Source: an uncultured Eubacteriales bacterium (GTDB lineage: Bacteria > Bacillota > Clostridia > Oscillospirales > Oscillospiraceae). From it: DNA of 20,148 bases. The notes beneath the pieces were generated by a model. It did no database searches. It was given only the letters and a program-made list of their open reading frames with translations, and was not told where the DNA came from. The number at the start of each line of letters is the position of its first letter. Positions within the stretch are counted from its first letter, which is position 1. The stretch lies in assembly GCA_900546415.1 (NCBI GenBank), contig URCY01000036.1, positions 1 to 20,148 of the forward strand. The letters run 5' to 3'. Below, piece after piece: positions 14,401-20,086 of this stretch. A program made the position numbers and the translations under genes.

Positions 14401-15067
14401 CCTTCCAGATGAAGAAGTCCGAGGCGCTGTCGTCATACAGCCACTGTTGGTGCAACTCTCTGAGCTTTCCGGCAAAGGGGCCGACGCTGTAGCCGCTCTT
14501 CTCGCCGAACGCGCCGCCATGCAGGAGGGTGTTCTCGCCGCGGATGGTGATGTCGGACAGATTCTGGCACTTTGCGAAGGCACCCGCGCCGATCTCCGTC
14601 ACGCCGGCGGGAATGTCGATCTTTTGCAGGTAGTAATTGTTGTAAAACGCATTTTTGCCGATGGTTTTCAGGCTCTGCGGCAGGACGATCTCCTGCAGCT
14701 CAAAGTGGGTCTTCGCAGCCCAATCATCGCTGTCGTAGAATGCACCGTCTGCGATGTACGTCACCGTTTCGGGCAGGACAACCTTGCGGACAAAGATATT
14801 GGGGTTGCTGTAGCCCTCCTCGTTGTGGAAGCTTTGGATGCCCACGACGGTATAGCCGTCGATGGTCGAGGGGACGGTGACCTCCGCCTCGTAGCCGTAG
14901 TAGGCGGTGATCTCAATGGTCGTTGGTGAGACGAATGCGTAGGTAAAGCCGAAGCCCGCCTCGTCGGGCAGCTTTTCCTCACCCATAATTCCGGCGGCCG
15001 TCGCCGCAGGGAGCATTGCCGCCAGCAGAGCCAGCGCCAACAGCAGAGCAAGAATTCGTTTCTTCAT
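11456..15067 (-). CDS. Secreted BspA-type leucine-rich-repeat protein with three SLH domains
   Basis: Protein of about 1203 residues. A signal peptide (KKRILALLLALALLAAMLPAATA) is followed by some 790 residues of BspA-type leucine-rich repeats (recurring motifs such as IGASAFYECASLTSVDIP and LPDSLIALGDGVFSGCARL). Residues about 830-1005 are Cys-rich with repeated PTC...GYT...CxxCG units (CAVCG, CAFCG, CRRC, CSRCG). Three SLH domains (about 1017-1203; e.g. GMFEPESSMTRAMLVTVLWRYA) end the protein and would anchor it non-covalently to cell-wall polymer. BspA-type proteins in other bacteria bind host proteins, but no ligand can be named here. I chose the ATG at 15067 because the signal peptide begins there; the AGGAG lies 34 bases away, across a hairpin. 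Confidence 0.93.
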   Translation of the reverse strand: MKKRILALLLALALLAAMLPAATAAGIMGEEKLPDEAGFGFTYAFVSPTTIEITAYYGYEAEVTVPSTIDGYTVVGIQSFHNEEGYSNPNIFVRKVVLPETVTYIADGAFYDSDDWAAKTHFELQEIVLPQSLKTIGKNAFYNNYYLQKIDIPAGVTEIGAGAFAKCQNLSDITIRGENTLLHGGAFGEKSGYSVGPFAGKLRELHQQWLYDDSASDFFIWKGQLLDYRGTSKTPVIPDTVKVIGASAFWRSDITGVTIPSSVKLIGASAFYECASLTSVDIPGSVERIDNNAFCDCTGMTSVKLNKGLKVIGEGGFNDCEGLTSLVLPEGLTTLEERAFYDCENIERFTFPKSLTDMEDSSIYTSKWYERLADGTELYCGSVFLGCKGKKYPSKLTVRPGTKTVLISDYDDLEGVNELILPDGLESLSITAGGGSIAKLTVPESVHYINLRKFAHLTDLKLPTTAVLEESCFSGCYQIKNLTIPKGNTTLKGLSVGRTAHVVLPDDVLEVRGMISNGDPYRSNNKDGNSNLKSIDLKNVRILTGGALSDCVALESVTLPDSLIALGDGVFSGCARLRSVKGGRNVRQIGDGCFSGCAVLTDFGELEKNVTHVGSWAFQNCGWFHDQPNGVVYFGKAAYAYKGSMAEGTVLSLRDGTVSVTYEFLAGQIELNPTFDQPNLAGLILPQSCKYVDDYAFAGAKNMKFIDLGGVQYIGREAFNNSACESIVLPDSVRFVGSNAFSAAHLKAIHLNEGLRALDEGAFFSYGEGKGVTVPASVIYIGPQALGWRPVDPDDFLGGSKTIDGFVIRGTAGTAAQTYAVNNEIAFETAPCTAHQLVTETVAPTCCTGGFTRTVCAVCGAVTASANTAPVAHKPVANDTIEATCTRPGYTGGTHCAFCGLTLTQPTQTPALGHDEVVATEEYEYSAYYGMIRHYCRRCELKWYETDGGSGHVHDYTYRTDTVYPTCIKAGYTEHFCACGESYRDGYTAALGHNYVNGVCSRCGNVEGTCDGGDACPSKPYHDVDTGRWYHEGVDYAIAHGLMNGVGNGMFEPESSMTRAMLVTVLWRYAGSPAEGTNTFVDVKPNQWYTQAVAWAAKYGVVNGVGHGMFEPDGNVTREQMAAILYRYANGVGIDTSARGNLAAFPDRNQVSSYAVDALSWCNAMGIIGGTKEGGVDYLDPQGFATRAQVATILMRYIEKVVK

Positions 15068-15079
15068 CGTTCCATTTGC

Positions 15080-15106
15080 TCGGGCGTCGCCGCCCGATGC
15101 GCTCCT
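15080..15106 (-). promoter_or_regulatory. Hairpin between Shine-Dalgarno and start of the BspA-like gene
   Basis: On the minus strand the AGGAG (15106-15102) is followed by TCGGGCG-GCGA-CGCCCGA (15097-15080), a 7-bp stem closed by a GCGA tetraloop, and then by 12 bases to the ATG. Folding shortens the effective distance from 34 to about 16 bases. No alternative start codon lies at a normal distance. Confidence 0.5.
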
Positions 15107-15143
15107 TTCCGTCAAATTTTGGTTTTTGTATCAATTTAATTCT

Positions 15144-15171
15144 ATTATACCATATTCTCGTGGGATTGAAA
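15144..15171 (-). promoter_or_regulatory. Extended -10 promoter of the BspA-like gene
   Basis: TGGTATAAT on the minus strand (-10 hexamer 15149-15144) is an extended -10 element. The -35 region is poor (TTTCAA at 15171-15166, 16-base spacer). It is divergent from the iclR promoter. Confidence 0.65.
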
Positions 15172-15207
15172 TAGAAAATTACGCGATCAGATGTAAAAAA
15201 AACTGTC

Positions 15208-15234
15208 GCACTTTTGTGAAAAACGTGCTATAAT
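15208..15234 (+). promoter_or_regulatory. iclR promoter with operator-like inverted repeat
   Basis: TATAAT at 15229-15234 without a good -35 box. Directly before it GCAC-TTTT (15208-15215) and AAAA-CGTGC (15220-15228) form an imperfect inverted repeat. IclR-family regulators usually control their own promoter through such repeats, so this is a candidate autoregulatory operator, and it could reach the divergent BspA-like promoter. Confidence 0.5.
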
Positions 15235-15269
15235 GACCATGAAATCAAGATTTGGAAAGGAGCCGTTTC

Positions 15270-16028
15270 ATGGAGACCCGCGGAAGACGCGTTCATGCAA
15301 TCGAAAAATCCATTCAGCTGCTCGACTGCTTCTGGCTGGCGCGGCGGCCGCTCTCGCTGAGCGAGCTGGAAAAGCGCACCGGCTGGGCCAAGAGCACGAT
15401 CCACGGCCTGCTGGCCTCGATGCTCGACTCCGGCGTTGTCGAGCAGAATCCCGGGGACGGAAAATATCATCTGGGCTATCACCTTTTCGAGCTGGGCAGC
15501 GCCGTCAACCAGAGCTGGGACGTGCCGAATCTCTGCCGCCCGCATTTGCAGCATCTGGTCGATTGCTTCAACGAATCGGTCTATCTGGCGCGGCTCTCCG
15601 GCGACGACCTGCTGCTGGCGATCTGCGAGGAACCGCACACGAGCTTCCGCATCACCTCCGAGGTCGGCACGCGTCTGCCGCTGCATTGCAGCTCGCAGGG
15701 CAAGGCGATCCTTGCCAACCGCTCGCGCTACGAGGCCGACCGACTGCTGCGCCGTGCGCCGCTCGAGGTCATGACCCCGCACACCGTGACCGATCCCGAT
15801 CGTCTGCTTGATTCCCTCGCGGCCATTCGCGCGCAGGGCTACGCCGAGGAGCACGAGGAATACAAGCTCGGCCTGCAATCCGTTGCCGCGCCGATCTTCA
15901 GCCGCGACGGCGCCTGCAGCTACGCCATCGGCGTGATCTGCATGACAACGGTTCCGCGCGAGGCCTTCGACGCCGTGCGCGTCGCGGTCGTGCAGACGGC
16001 CAACGCCATCTCCTCCGACCTGCGCTGA
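15270..16028 (+). CDS. IclR-family transcriptional regulator
   Basis: Protein of 252 residues with the standard IclR plan. The winged helix-turn-helix lies at about residues 9-70 (VHAIEKSIQLLDCF, then LSLSELEKRTGWAKSTIHGLLASM and KYHLGYHLFELG). The ligand-binding domain spans about 80-250 and includes LPLHCSSQGKAILA and YAIGVICMTTV. IclR proteins bind small carboxylic or sugar-derived effectors; the ligand here is unknown. The ATG at 15270 is preceded by GGAAAGGAG with 7 bases spacing; a TTG start 18 bases earlier would place the ribosome binding site inside the gene. The apgM gene follows after 37 bases and is probably co-transcribed. Confidence 0.92.
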   Translation: METRGRRVHAIEKSIQLLDCFWLARRPLSLSELEKRTGWAKSTIHGLLASMLDSGVVEQNPGDGKYHLGYHLFELGSAVNQSWDVPNLCRPHLQHLVDCFNESVYLARLSGDDLLLAICEEPHTSFRITSEVGTRLPLHCSSQGKAILANRSRYEADRLLRRAPLEVMTPHTVTDPDRLLDSLAAIRAQGYAEEHEEYKLGLQSVAAPIFSRDGACSYAIGVICMTTVPREAFDAVRVAVVQTANAISSDLR

Positions 16029-16065
16029 GGCCGCGCCTCCGATCTCTTCAAGAAGGGAGCAGCTT

Positions 16066-17280
16066 ATGAAATATCTCATCATTCTGGGTGACGGCATGGC
16101 CGATTATCCCGTCGCCGCCCTGCAAAACCGCACGCCCCTCGAGGCCGCCGACAAGCCGCACATGGATGCGCTCGCCGCGCACGGCACGATGGGGCTGGTG
16201 CGCACCGTGCCGCAGGGGATGCCCCCCGGCTCGGACACCGCGAATATGTCCGTCATGGGCTTCCCCCCGCGCGTCTATTACAGCGGGCGCTCTCCGCTGG
16301 AGGCCGTCTCGCTGGGCATTGACGTTCACCCGGAGGATGTCACCTTCCGCACAAATCTTGTCTGCCTCTCCGAGGAGGCGGATTACACCGCCCGGACAAT
16401 GGTCGATTTTTCCGGCGGCGAGATCTCCACGCCCGAGGCCGTCGAGCTGATCGAGGCTTTGCAGCCGCTGTTCTCCGACGCGGACTTGCAGCTCTACCCC
16501 GGCATCAGCTATCGACACTGCCTCGTGAAGCGCAACGGCAGCACCGGCACGGTTCTGACGCCGCCGCACGACATCACCGGCAAGCCGATCGCCGGACATC
16601 TGCCTGCCGGGCGCTACGGCGCGCGCCTGCTGGAGCTGATGAAGGCGTCCGCCGAGCTACTGGAAAACCACCCCGTCAATCTCGCGCGCAAAGCGCGCGG
16701 CGAGAATCCCGCAAACTCCGTCTGGTTCTGGGGCGAGGGCACAAAGCCGAAGCTCGACCCGCTTGAGCAGCTCTACGGCGTGCGCGGCGGCGTGGTCTGC
16801 GCCGTCGACCTCATCAAGGGCTTGGGGCTGTGCGCCGGGATGCGCACCGTCGACGTCCCCGGCGCGACCGGCGGCATGGTCACGAATTATCGCGGCAAGG
16901 CCGAGGCGGCGCTCAGGCTGCTGCACGACGGCTGCGATCTGGTCTACATCCACATCGAAGCGCCCGACGAATGCGGCCACCACGGCGACGCAGCCGCGAA
17001 GGTGCGCGCGATTGAGGAGATCGACCGTAACATTCTCGGTTGGCTCATGGAGCAGCTCGACCGCGAGGGCGAGGCCTATCGCATTCTGCTCACGCCCGAC
17101 CATCCGACGCCGGTCAGTCTGATGACGCACACCGACGAGCCGGTTCCCTTCGTGCTCTATGACAGCACCGCGCCCACGCCGGACAGCGGCCGCCGCTACA
17201 GCGAGGCCGCCGCAAAGGCGGCAGGGCTGTTCCTGCCCGAGGGGCCGCTGCTGATGAAGCGTCTGCTCGGCCGCGAATAA
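16066..17280 (+). CDS. apgM: Cofactor-independent phosphoglycerate mutase, ApgM type (proposed homoserine kinase)
   Basis: Protein of 404 residues in the alkaline-phosphatase superfamily. Visible are KYLIILGDGMADYP with metal ligand Asp9, GSDTANMSVMGF with the catalytic Ser62, CGHHGD near the C-terminal metal site, and LLTPDHPTP...THTDEPVPF. Length and motifs fit the archaeal-type ApgM group. The bacterial branch of this group has been proposed to act as homoserine kinase when it sits with threonine genes; none is visible here, so glycolytic 2,3-phosphoglycerate interconversion and amino-acid phosphorylation both stay open. GGGAG lies 6-7 bases before the ATG. It follows iclR in the same direction, so the regulator may control it. 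Confidence 0.88.
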   Translation: MKYLIILGDGMADYPVAALQNRTPLEAADKPHMDALAAHGTMGLVRTVPQGMPPGSDTANMSVMGFPPRVYYSGRSPLEAVSLGIDVHPEDVTFRTNLVCLSEEADYTARTMVDFSGGEISTPEAVELIEALQPLFSDADLQLYPGISYRHCLVKRNGSTGTVLTPPHDITGKPIAGHLPAGRYGARLLELMKASAELLENHPVNLARKARGENPANSVWFWGEGTKPKLDPLEQLYGVRGGVVCAVDLIKGLGLCAGMRTVDVPGATGGMVTNYRGKAEAALRLLHDGCDLVYIHIEAPDECGHHGDAAAKVRAIEEIDRNILGWLMEQLDREGEAYRILLTPDHPTPVSLMTHTDEPVPFVLYDSTAPTPDSGRRYSEAAAKAAGLFLPEGPLLMKRLLGRE

Positions 17281-17328
17281 AGCGACGGACATCCTTGCAG
17301 ACCGATAGCGAAACATTACAAACAACGA

Positions 17329-17356
17329 AGAGCCGCCGCAGTCCTGCGGCGGCTCT
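17329..17356. terminator. Hairpin downstream of apgM
   Basis: AGAGCCGCCGCA pairs with TGCGGCGGCTCT over a GTCC loop, a 12-bp perfect stem 48 bases after the apgM stop. The U-tract is poor on the plus strand; the minus strand side is T-rich (TTCGTTGTTTG). It may serve either direction in this convergent region. Confidence 0.6.
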
Positions 17357-17363
17357 CAAAATC

Positions 17364-17396
17364 AAAGCCGTCGGCCATGCCGTTGGCTTTCTTTCT
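17364..17396 (+). terminator. Second terminator after apgM
   Basis: AAAGCC (17364-17369) pairs with GGCTTT (17385-17390), with an inner CGGC-CAT-GCCG stem, followed by CTTTCT. Confidence 0.6.
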
Positions 17397-17413
17397 CCGT
17401 TCAATCAACATGC

Positions 17414-17453
17414 AAACACGGAGCGATCGCGGTTATGCGATTGCTCCGTGTTT
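17414..17453. terminator. Hairpin downstream of the DivIVA-like gene
   Basis: AAACACGGAGCGATCGC pairs with GCGATTGCTCCGTGTTT over a 6-base loop, a 17-bp stem with one G-U pair. It lies 6 bases past the stop of the minus-strand gene. U-tracts are short on both sides. Confidence 0.7.
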
Positions 17454-17458
17454 CCGAT

Positions 17459-18106
17459 TTATGTACGGTCCGCGCAGGTCGAGGCCGTCTCCTGCAAGCC
17501 GCCCGCCGATTCCGCGACCAGGGCCTGTGCGGAACGGATCACCTGCCGCAGCTGTTCAAAATCCTTTGTGAAGGTCTCGAGCAGGGTCTGGAAATCCTGC
17601 GAGGTGTGCATCAGGCGCTCATCCGTCAGGGCGAGGATGCGCTTCATCTGCTCGTCGGAGGCAGCCGCGCGCTCCTTGGCCATACGCTCTGCAAGCTCGG
17701 CGCGCCGATAGGCCGCAAGCTCCAGCTCCTTGTAATTTTCCGGTTCTTCCGCCGCAGGCTTTTCCTCGGCCGCCGGCTCGGGCTGCTTTGCCGCCGCCTC
17801 CTCCAGCGCCTCGCAGCGCTTGGTCAGGCGCGCAATCTCCTCACGCGCGGCGGCGTTTTCCGCCTCCAGCTCGGCGCAGCGCTCGCTCGCCTGCGCCAGC
17901 TCCTCCTGCGTCGTTTCCGCCTCGGCCTCCTGCGCGCCGTGTGCCCGCTCGGCCTCGGTGCGGGCGTCGTTCAGCTCCCCTTGCAGACGGGCGATCTCCT
18001 CCTGCATCGTGCGAACGCGGCGCTCATGCTCCTGCGTCTGCTGCTGGATGAAGTTGATGACATCCTCCCGATGAAATCCCTTAAGCTGCGTGCGGAATCC
18101 TTCCAT
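17459..18106 (-). CDS. DivIVA-like coiled-coil protein
   Basis: Protein of 215 residues. The N-terminus (FRTQLKGFHREDVINFIQQ) resembles the membrane-targeting head of DivIVA/GpsB proteins (a G-[FY]-x3-[ED]-V-x-x-F pattern). Residues about 22-110 are a continuous Glu/Gln/Ala-rich coiled coil, followed by a Pro/Glu/Ala linker (115-128) and a second helical segment to the end. DivIVA-family proteins gather at curved membrane and division sites and recruit partners; a role in division or cell shape is likely but the match rests on a short stretch. GAGAGGG lies upstream of the ATG, with a consensus promoter about 50 bases away. It is a single-gene unit. Confidence 0.7.
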   Translation of the reverse strand: MEGFRTQLKGFHREDVINFIQQQTQEHERRVRTMQEEIARLQGELNDARTEAERAHGAQEAEAETTQEELAQASERCAELEAENAAAREEIARLTKRCEALEEAAAKQPEPAAEEKPAAEEPENYKELELAAYRRAELAERMAKERAAASDEQMKRILALTDERLMHTSQDFQTLLETFTKDFEQLRQVIRSAQALVAESAGGLQETASTCADRT

Positions 18107-18155
18107 TTCATAGCCCTCTCAGTCTGATCTGCTCGAAATTTGTTTCTATTTATGT

Positions 18156-18184
18156 ATTATATCATGCAGAAGGAGAATTGACAA
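18156..18184 (-). promoter_or_regulatory. Promoter of the DivIVA-like gene
   Basis: TTGTCA (18184-18179), a 17-base spacer and TATAAT (18161-18156) on the minus strand. It is divergent from the tRNA promoter. Confidence 0.8.
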
Positions 18185-18227
18185 GCGCAAGGTCGCAAAT
18201 TGTCGAGGCATTTTTTGAGAAAATGAC

Positions 18228-18256
18228 TTTACTTTTTTTGGCACGTCTGCTATAAT
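18228..18256 (+). promoter_or_regulatory. Promoter of tRNA-Arg
   Basis: TTTACT (18228-18233), a 17-base spacer and TATAAT (18251-18256), ending 11 bases before the first base of the tRNA. Confidence 0.7.
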
Positions 18257-18267
18257 AATGAGCACAG

Positions 18268-18343
18268 GCGCCAGTGGCTCAATGGATAGAGCATCAGATT
18301 CCGGTTCTGAGGGTTGGGGGTTCGAGTCCCTTCTGGCGTGCCA
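18268..18343 (+). tRNA. tRNA-Arg (anticodon CCG)
   Basis: A complete 76-base cloverleaf with encoded CCA. Acceptor arms GCGCCAG (18268-18274) and CTGGCGT (18333-18339), D-loop GGCTCAATGGATAGAGC, anticodon stem TCAGA/TCTGA around loop TTCCGGT giving anticodon CCG (codon CGG, arginine), and T-arm GGGGGTTCGAGTCCC. G1 pairs with T72 as a wobble. It is a single tRNA with its own promoter and a terminator shortly after. Confidence 0.95.
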
Positions 18344-18354
18344 AAAGGAGCTGC

Positions 18355-18408
18355 CACGAACACCTTGCGTGCCGTTTTACGGCTTGCAGCGTGTTCGTGC
18401 TCTTTTTG
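18355..18408 (+). terminator. Terminator of tRNA-Arg
   Basis: CACGAACAC (18355-18363) pairs with GTGTTCGTG (18391-18399) with a partly paired interior (GCCG-TTTTA-CGGC), followed by CTCTTTTTG. Confidence 0.8.
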
Positions 18409-18418
18409 TATGCACCGC

Positions 18419-18465
18419 AAAGCATGGCCGCAGACGTTTTTTCGTCTGCGGCCATGCTTTTTATG
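18419..18465. terminator. Terminator between tRNA and radical SAM gene
   Basis: AAAGCATGGCCGCAGACG pairs perfectly with its complement (18443-18460) over a TTTTTT loop, an 18-bp stem. It is followed by TTTTT on the plus strand. It directly abuts the stop codon of the minus-strand radical SAM gene and can end that operon too, although the T run on that side is short. Confidence 0.8.
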
Positions 18466-19810
18466 CGTTTGCCTCGCGGAAGATCTGATAGGAACAGATC
18501 AGCTTTCGCATCAGGCGATCGTTCTGTTCAACGTCGCAGTCCGAGGAAAGCGACGGGCACATATCAAACGCCGTGCACTGCGGCAGGAAGCGGCAGTCCA
18601 CACATTTTTCGCGCACGCGCGTGTTGTTCATCCATTTGTCATGGAGCGCGGGCTTCGTGATCCCGTCGCGAACCGTGCCGACCGCCATATCCGCCTGACA
18701 GTTCTGACAGGCAAAGAGCGCGCCGTCATAGTTGATGATCGCGCTGTGCGGCGAGTTCGACATGCAATGGATCATCGGCATCTGCTTTTCGATCGGCTTG
18801 ATCTTGAGGAAGCCAAGCTCCTCCATCCGCGTTCGCATCTTCAGCCATTCCTTGCGCAGCGCACGCCGCGACTCGCTCGGCGTGAGATCCTTCCACTTGA
18901 AAAATTCCTCAAACAGCAGCGCCGGATAGGCCGAGAAGCCCTTTCTTCCGCCGAAGCGCTCCGCGAGATAGTCGATCAGCGACCAGACGCTCTCAACATT
19001 GTGGCTGTCCACGTTCACACGAACGCTCACCGCGATTCCCCCGTCGAGCAGGCCTTGGATGTTCTCGATCGTGCGGGCGAAGGGATTTTCACAGGGGTCA
19101 CGATAGCGTTTTCTCTTGTTATGCTCCTCATCCATGCCGTCGAGCGTGATCTGAACCTTTTTGAGCTTCCATTCGTCGCGCGCATGGCGGATCAGCTCCG
19201 GCGTGAAGAGATAGCCGTTGCTCACCATGGTGGATTTATAACTGACGCCAGCTTCATCCAGCATGGAGGTCAATTGATCGATCGCCGCTGCGTTGCAGAG
19301 CGGCTCGCCGCCAAACCAGTAGAGAACGATCTCGCCCTCGCGTTTGGTTTTCATGATATATGCAAAAACGTCCGCCACCGTTTCGGGCGTCATCGGCAGG
19401 GTCGAATGATCCGGCTCGAAACAGTAAAAGCAGCGCGCGTTACATTCCAAAGTTGTAAAAATTTTATAGAAAGACATTCCGGCCTTTCGCTTTTCCGTGA
19501 GCCTCAGCAGCTCGAAAAGCTCCATATAGGACTGCGTCTCATTCTCGCTTTCCGGAACAAAAAAATGCGCGTCAATCAGTTCCGCAAGCGGCTCCGCATT
19601 TTCTGCGGGCAGCTCGGCCGTCTCCTGCGACAGGAGCGCCCATTCCGTTTCGTTCAACTCGTAAAACGCGTGCGTCATGGTGTGAAACGCCAGATGCGCG
19701 CCGTCATGCTCCAGCAAATATGCAAAGCAGCTGCGGCGATAGGTTCCGGGGGTCACGGGCTTTTGCAGTACCGCTCTGACCATTTGCGTCGGGGCTTGTA
19801 TACATTTCAT
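18461..19810 (-). CDS. Radical SAM/SPASM peptide maturase
   Basis: Protein of 449 residues. Residues 1-110 are a leader-recognition-like N-terminal region (RSCFAYLLEHDGAHLAFHTMTH). The radical SAM core starts with Cys123, Cys127 and Cys130 (CNARCFYC), with WFGGEP at 165-170 binding S-adenosylmethionine. The C-terminal SPASM-type region has Cys349, Cys368, Cys371, Cys403, Cys406, Cys412, Cys418 and Cys425, enough for two auxiliary iron-sulfur clusters. This build is typical of enzymes that form thioether or carbon-carbon links in ribosomal peptides. GAGGTAAC lies just before the ATG. The 47-codon Cys-containing ORF directly upstream is the obvious substrate. Product chemistry cannot be read from sequence; the CXXX/CcpM-type maturases of Clostridia are possible relatives. 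Confidence 0.92.
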   Translation of the reverse strand: MKCIQAPTQMVRAVLQKPVTPGTYRRSCFAYLLEHDGAHLAFHTMTHAFYELNETEWALLSQETAELPAENAEPLAELIDAHFFVPESENETQSYMELFELLRLTEKRKAGMSFYKIFTTLECNARCFYCFEPDHSTLPMTPETVADVFAYIMKTKREGEIVLYWFGGEPLCNAAAIDQLTSMLDEAGVSYKSTMVSNGYLFTPELIRHARDEWKLKKVQITLDGMDEEHNKRKRYRDPCENPFARTIENIQGLLDGGIAVSVRVNVDSHNVESVWSLIDYLAERFGGRKGFSAYPALLFEEFFKWKDLTPSESRRALRKEWLKMRTRMEELGFLKIKPIEKQMPMIHCMSNSPHSAIINYDGALFACQNCQADMAVGTVRDGITKPALHDKWMNNTRVREKCVDCRFLPQCTAFDMCPSLSSDCDVEQNDRLMRKLICSYQIFREANA

Positions 19811-19830
19811 TGCGTTACCTCTTTTTTAGG

Positions 19831-19862
19831 GAAATGCCCCATTGTTTCCAATGGGGCATTTC
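19831..19862 (-). other. Hairpin between precursor peptide and maturase genes
   Basis: GAAATGCCCCATTG pairs perfectly with CAATGGGGCATTTC around a GAAA tetraloop, a 14-bp stem in the 64-base gap. No U-tract follows (CCTAAAAAAGAGG comes next, containing the maturase ribosome binding site), so it should not terminate efficiently. It probably protects the upstream precursor message and makes the precursor more abundant than the enzyme. Confidence 0.75.
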
Positions 19863-19874
19863 TTAAGTAGCTGA

Positions 19875-20018
19875 TTAGTCGAGCGTGCCTTCGAACGGGC
19901 AATCGCCGTCACAGAAATCTCTTTCGCACTCCGAGGGCTCTGTCACGGCAGAGGAGGCGGTCAGGACATCTTCCAGTTCGAACTTCTTGACTTCCGCGAT
20001 GGGGGTCTCAAACTTCAT
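19875..20018 (-). CDS. Putative RiPP precursor peptide (radical SAM substrate)
   Basis: A 47-residue ORF read from the minus strand. The leader half is MKFETPIAEVKKFELEDVLT, a pattern (EV-x-x-F-x-x-EDVLT-x-S) common in short putative precursor peptides of gut Clostridia. The tail half, from about Ser22, has Cys31, Cys36 and Cys40 in ECERDFCDGDCPFEGTLD and is strongly acidic. Each Cys is followed three residues later by an acidic residue (Asp34, Asp39, Glu43). AAAGGAG lies 9 bases before the ATG. It sits directly upstream of the radical SAM/SPASM gene in the same direction. No protease or transporter gene is within the window; they may lie beyond the right edge. Assignment as precursor is inference from size, leader, Cys content and neighbour. 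Confidence 0.78.
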   Translation of the reverse strand: MKFETPIAEVKKFELEDVLTASSAVTEPSECERDFCDGDCPFEGTLD

Positions 20019-20086
20019 GAAATTGTTCTCCTTTCAATTAAAATTTATGCCAGAACCAAAGTTCTACATACAAAATAATGTGTGGC

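Noticed and set aside
15228..16097. A 289-codon open frame on the minus strand opposite iclR
   Set aside because: Antisense shadow; the plus strand carries a complete IclR protein with ribosome binding site and promoter.
17329..17453. CRISPR-like array from three successive palindromes after apgM
   Set aside because: The three hairpins differ in sequence and length; they are terminators of convergent genes, not direct repeats with spacers.
18258..18660. Plus-strand frames running through the tRNA and its terminators
   Set aside because: They read through a perfect tRNA and two terminator hairpins, so they are not protein-coding.
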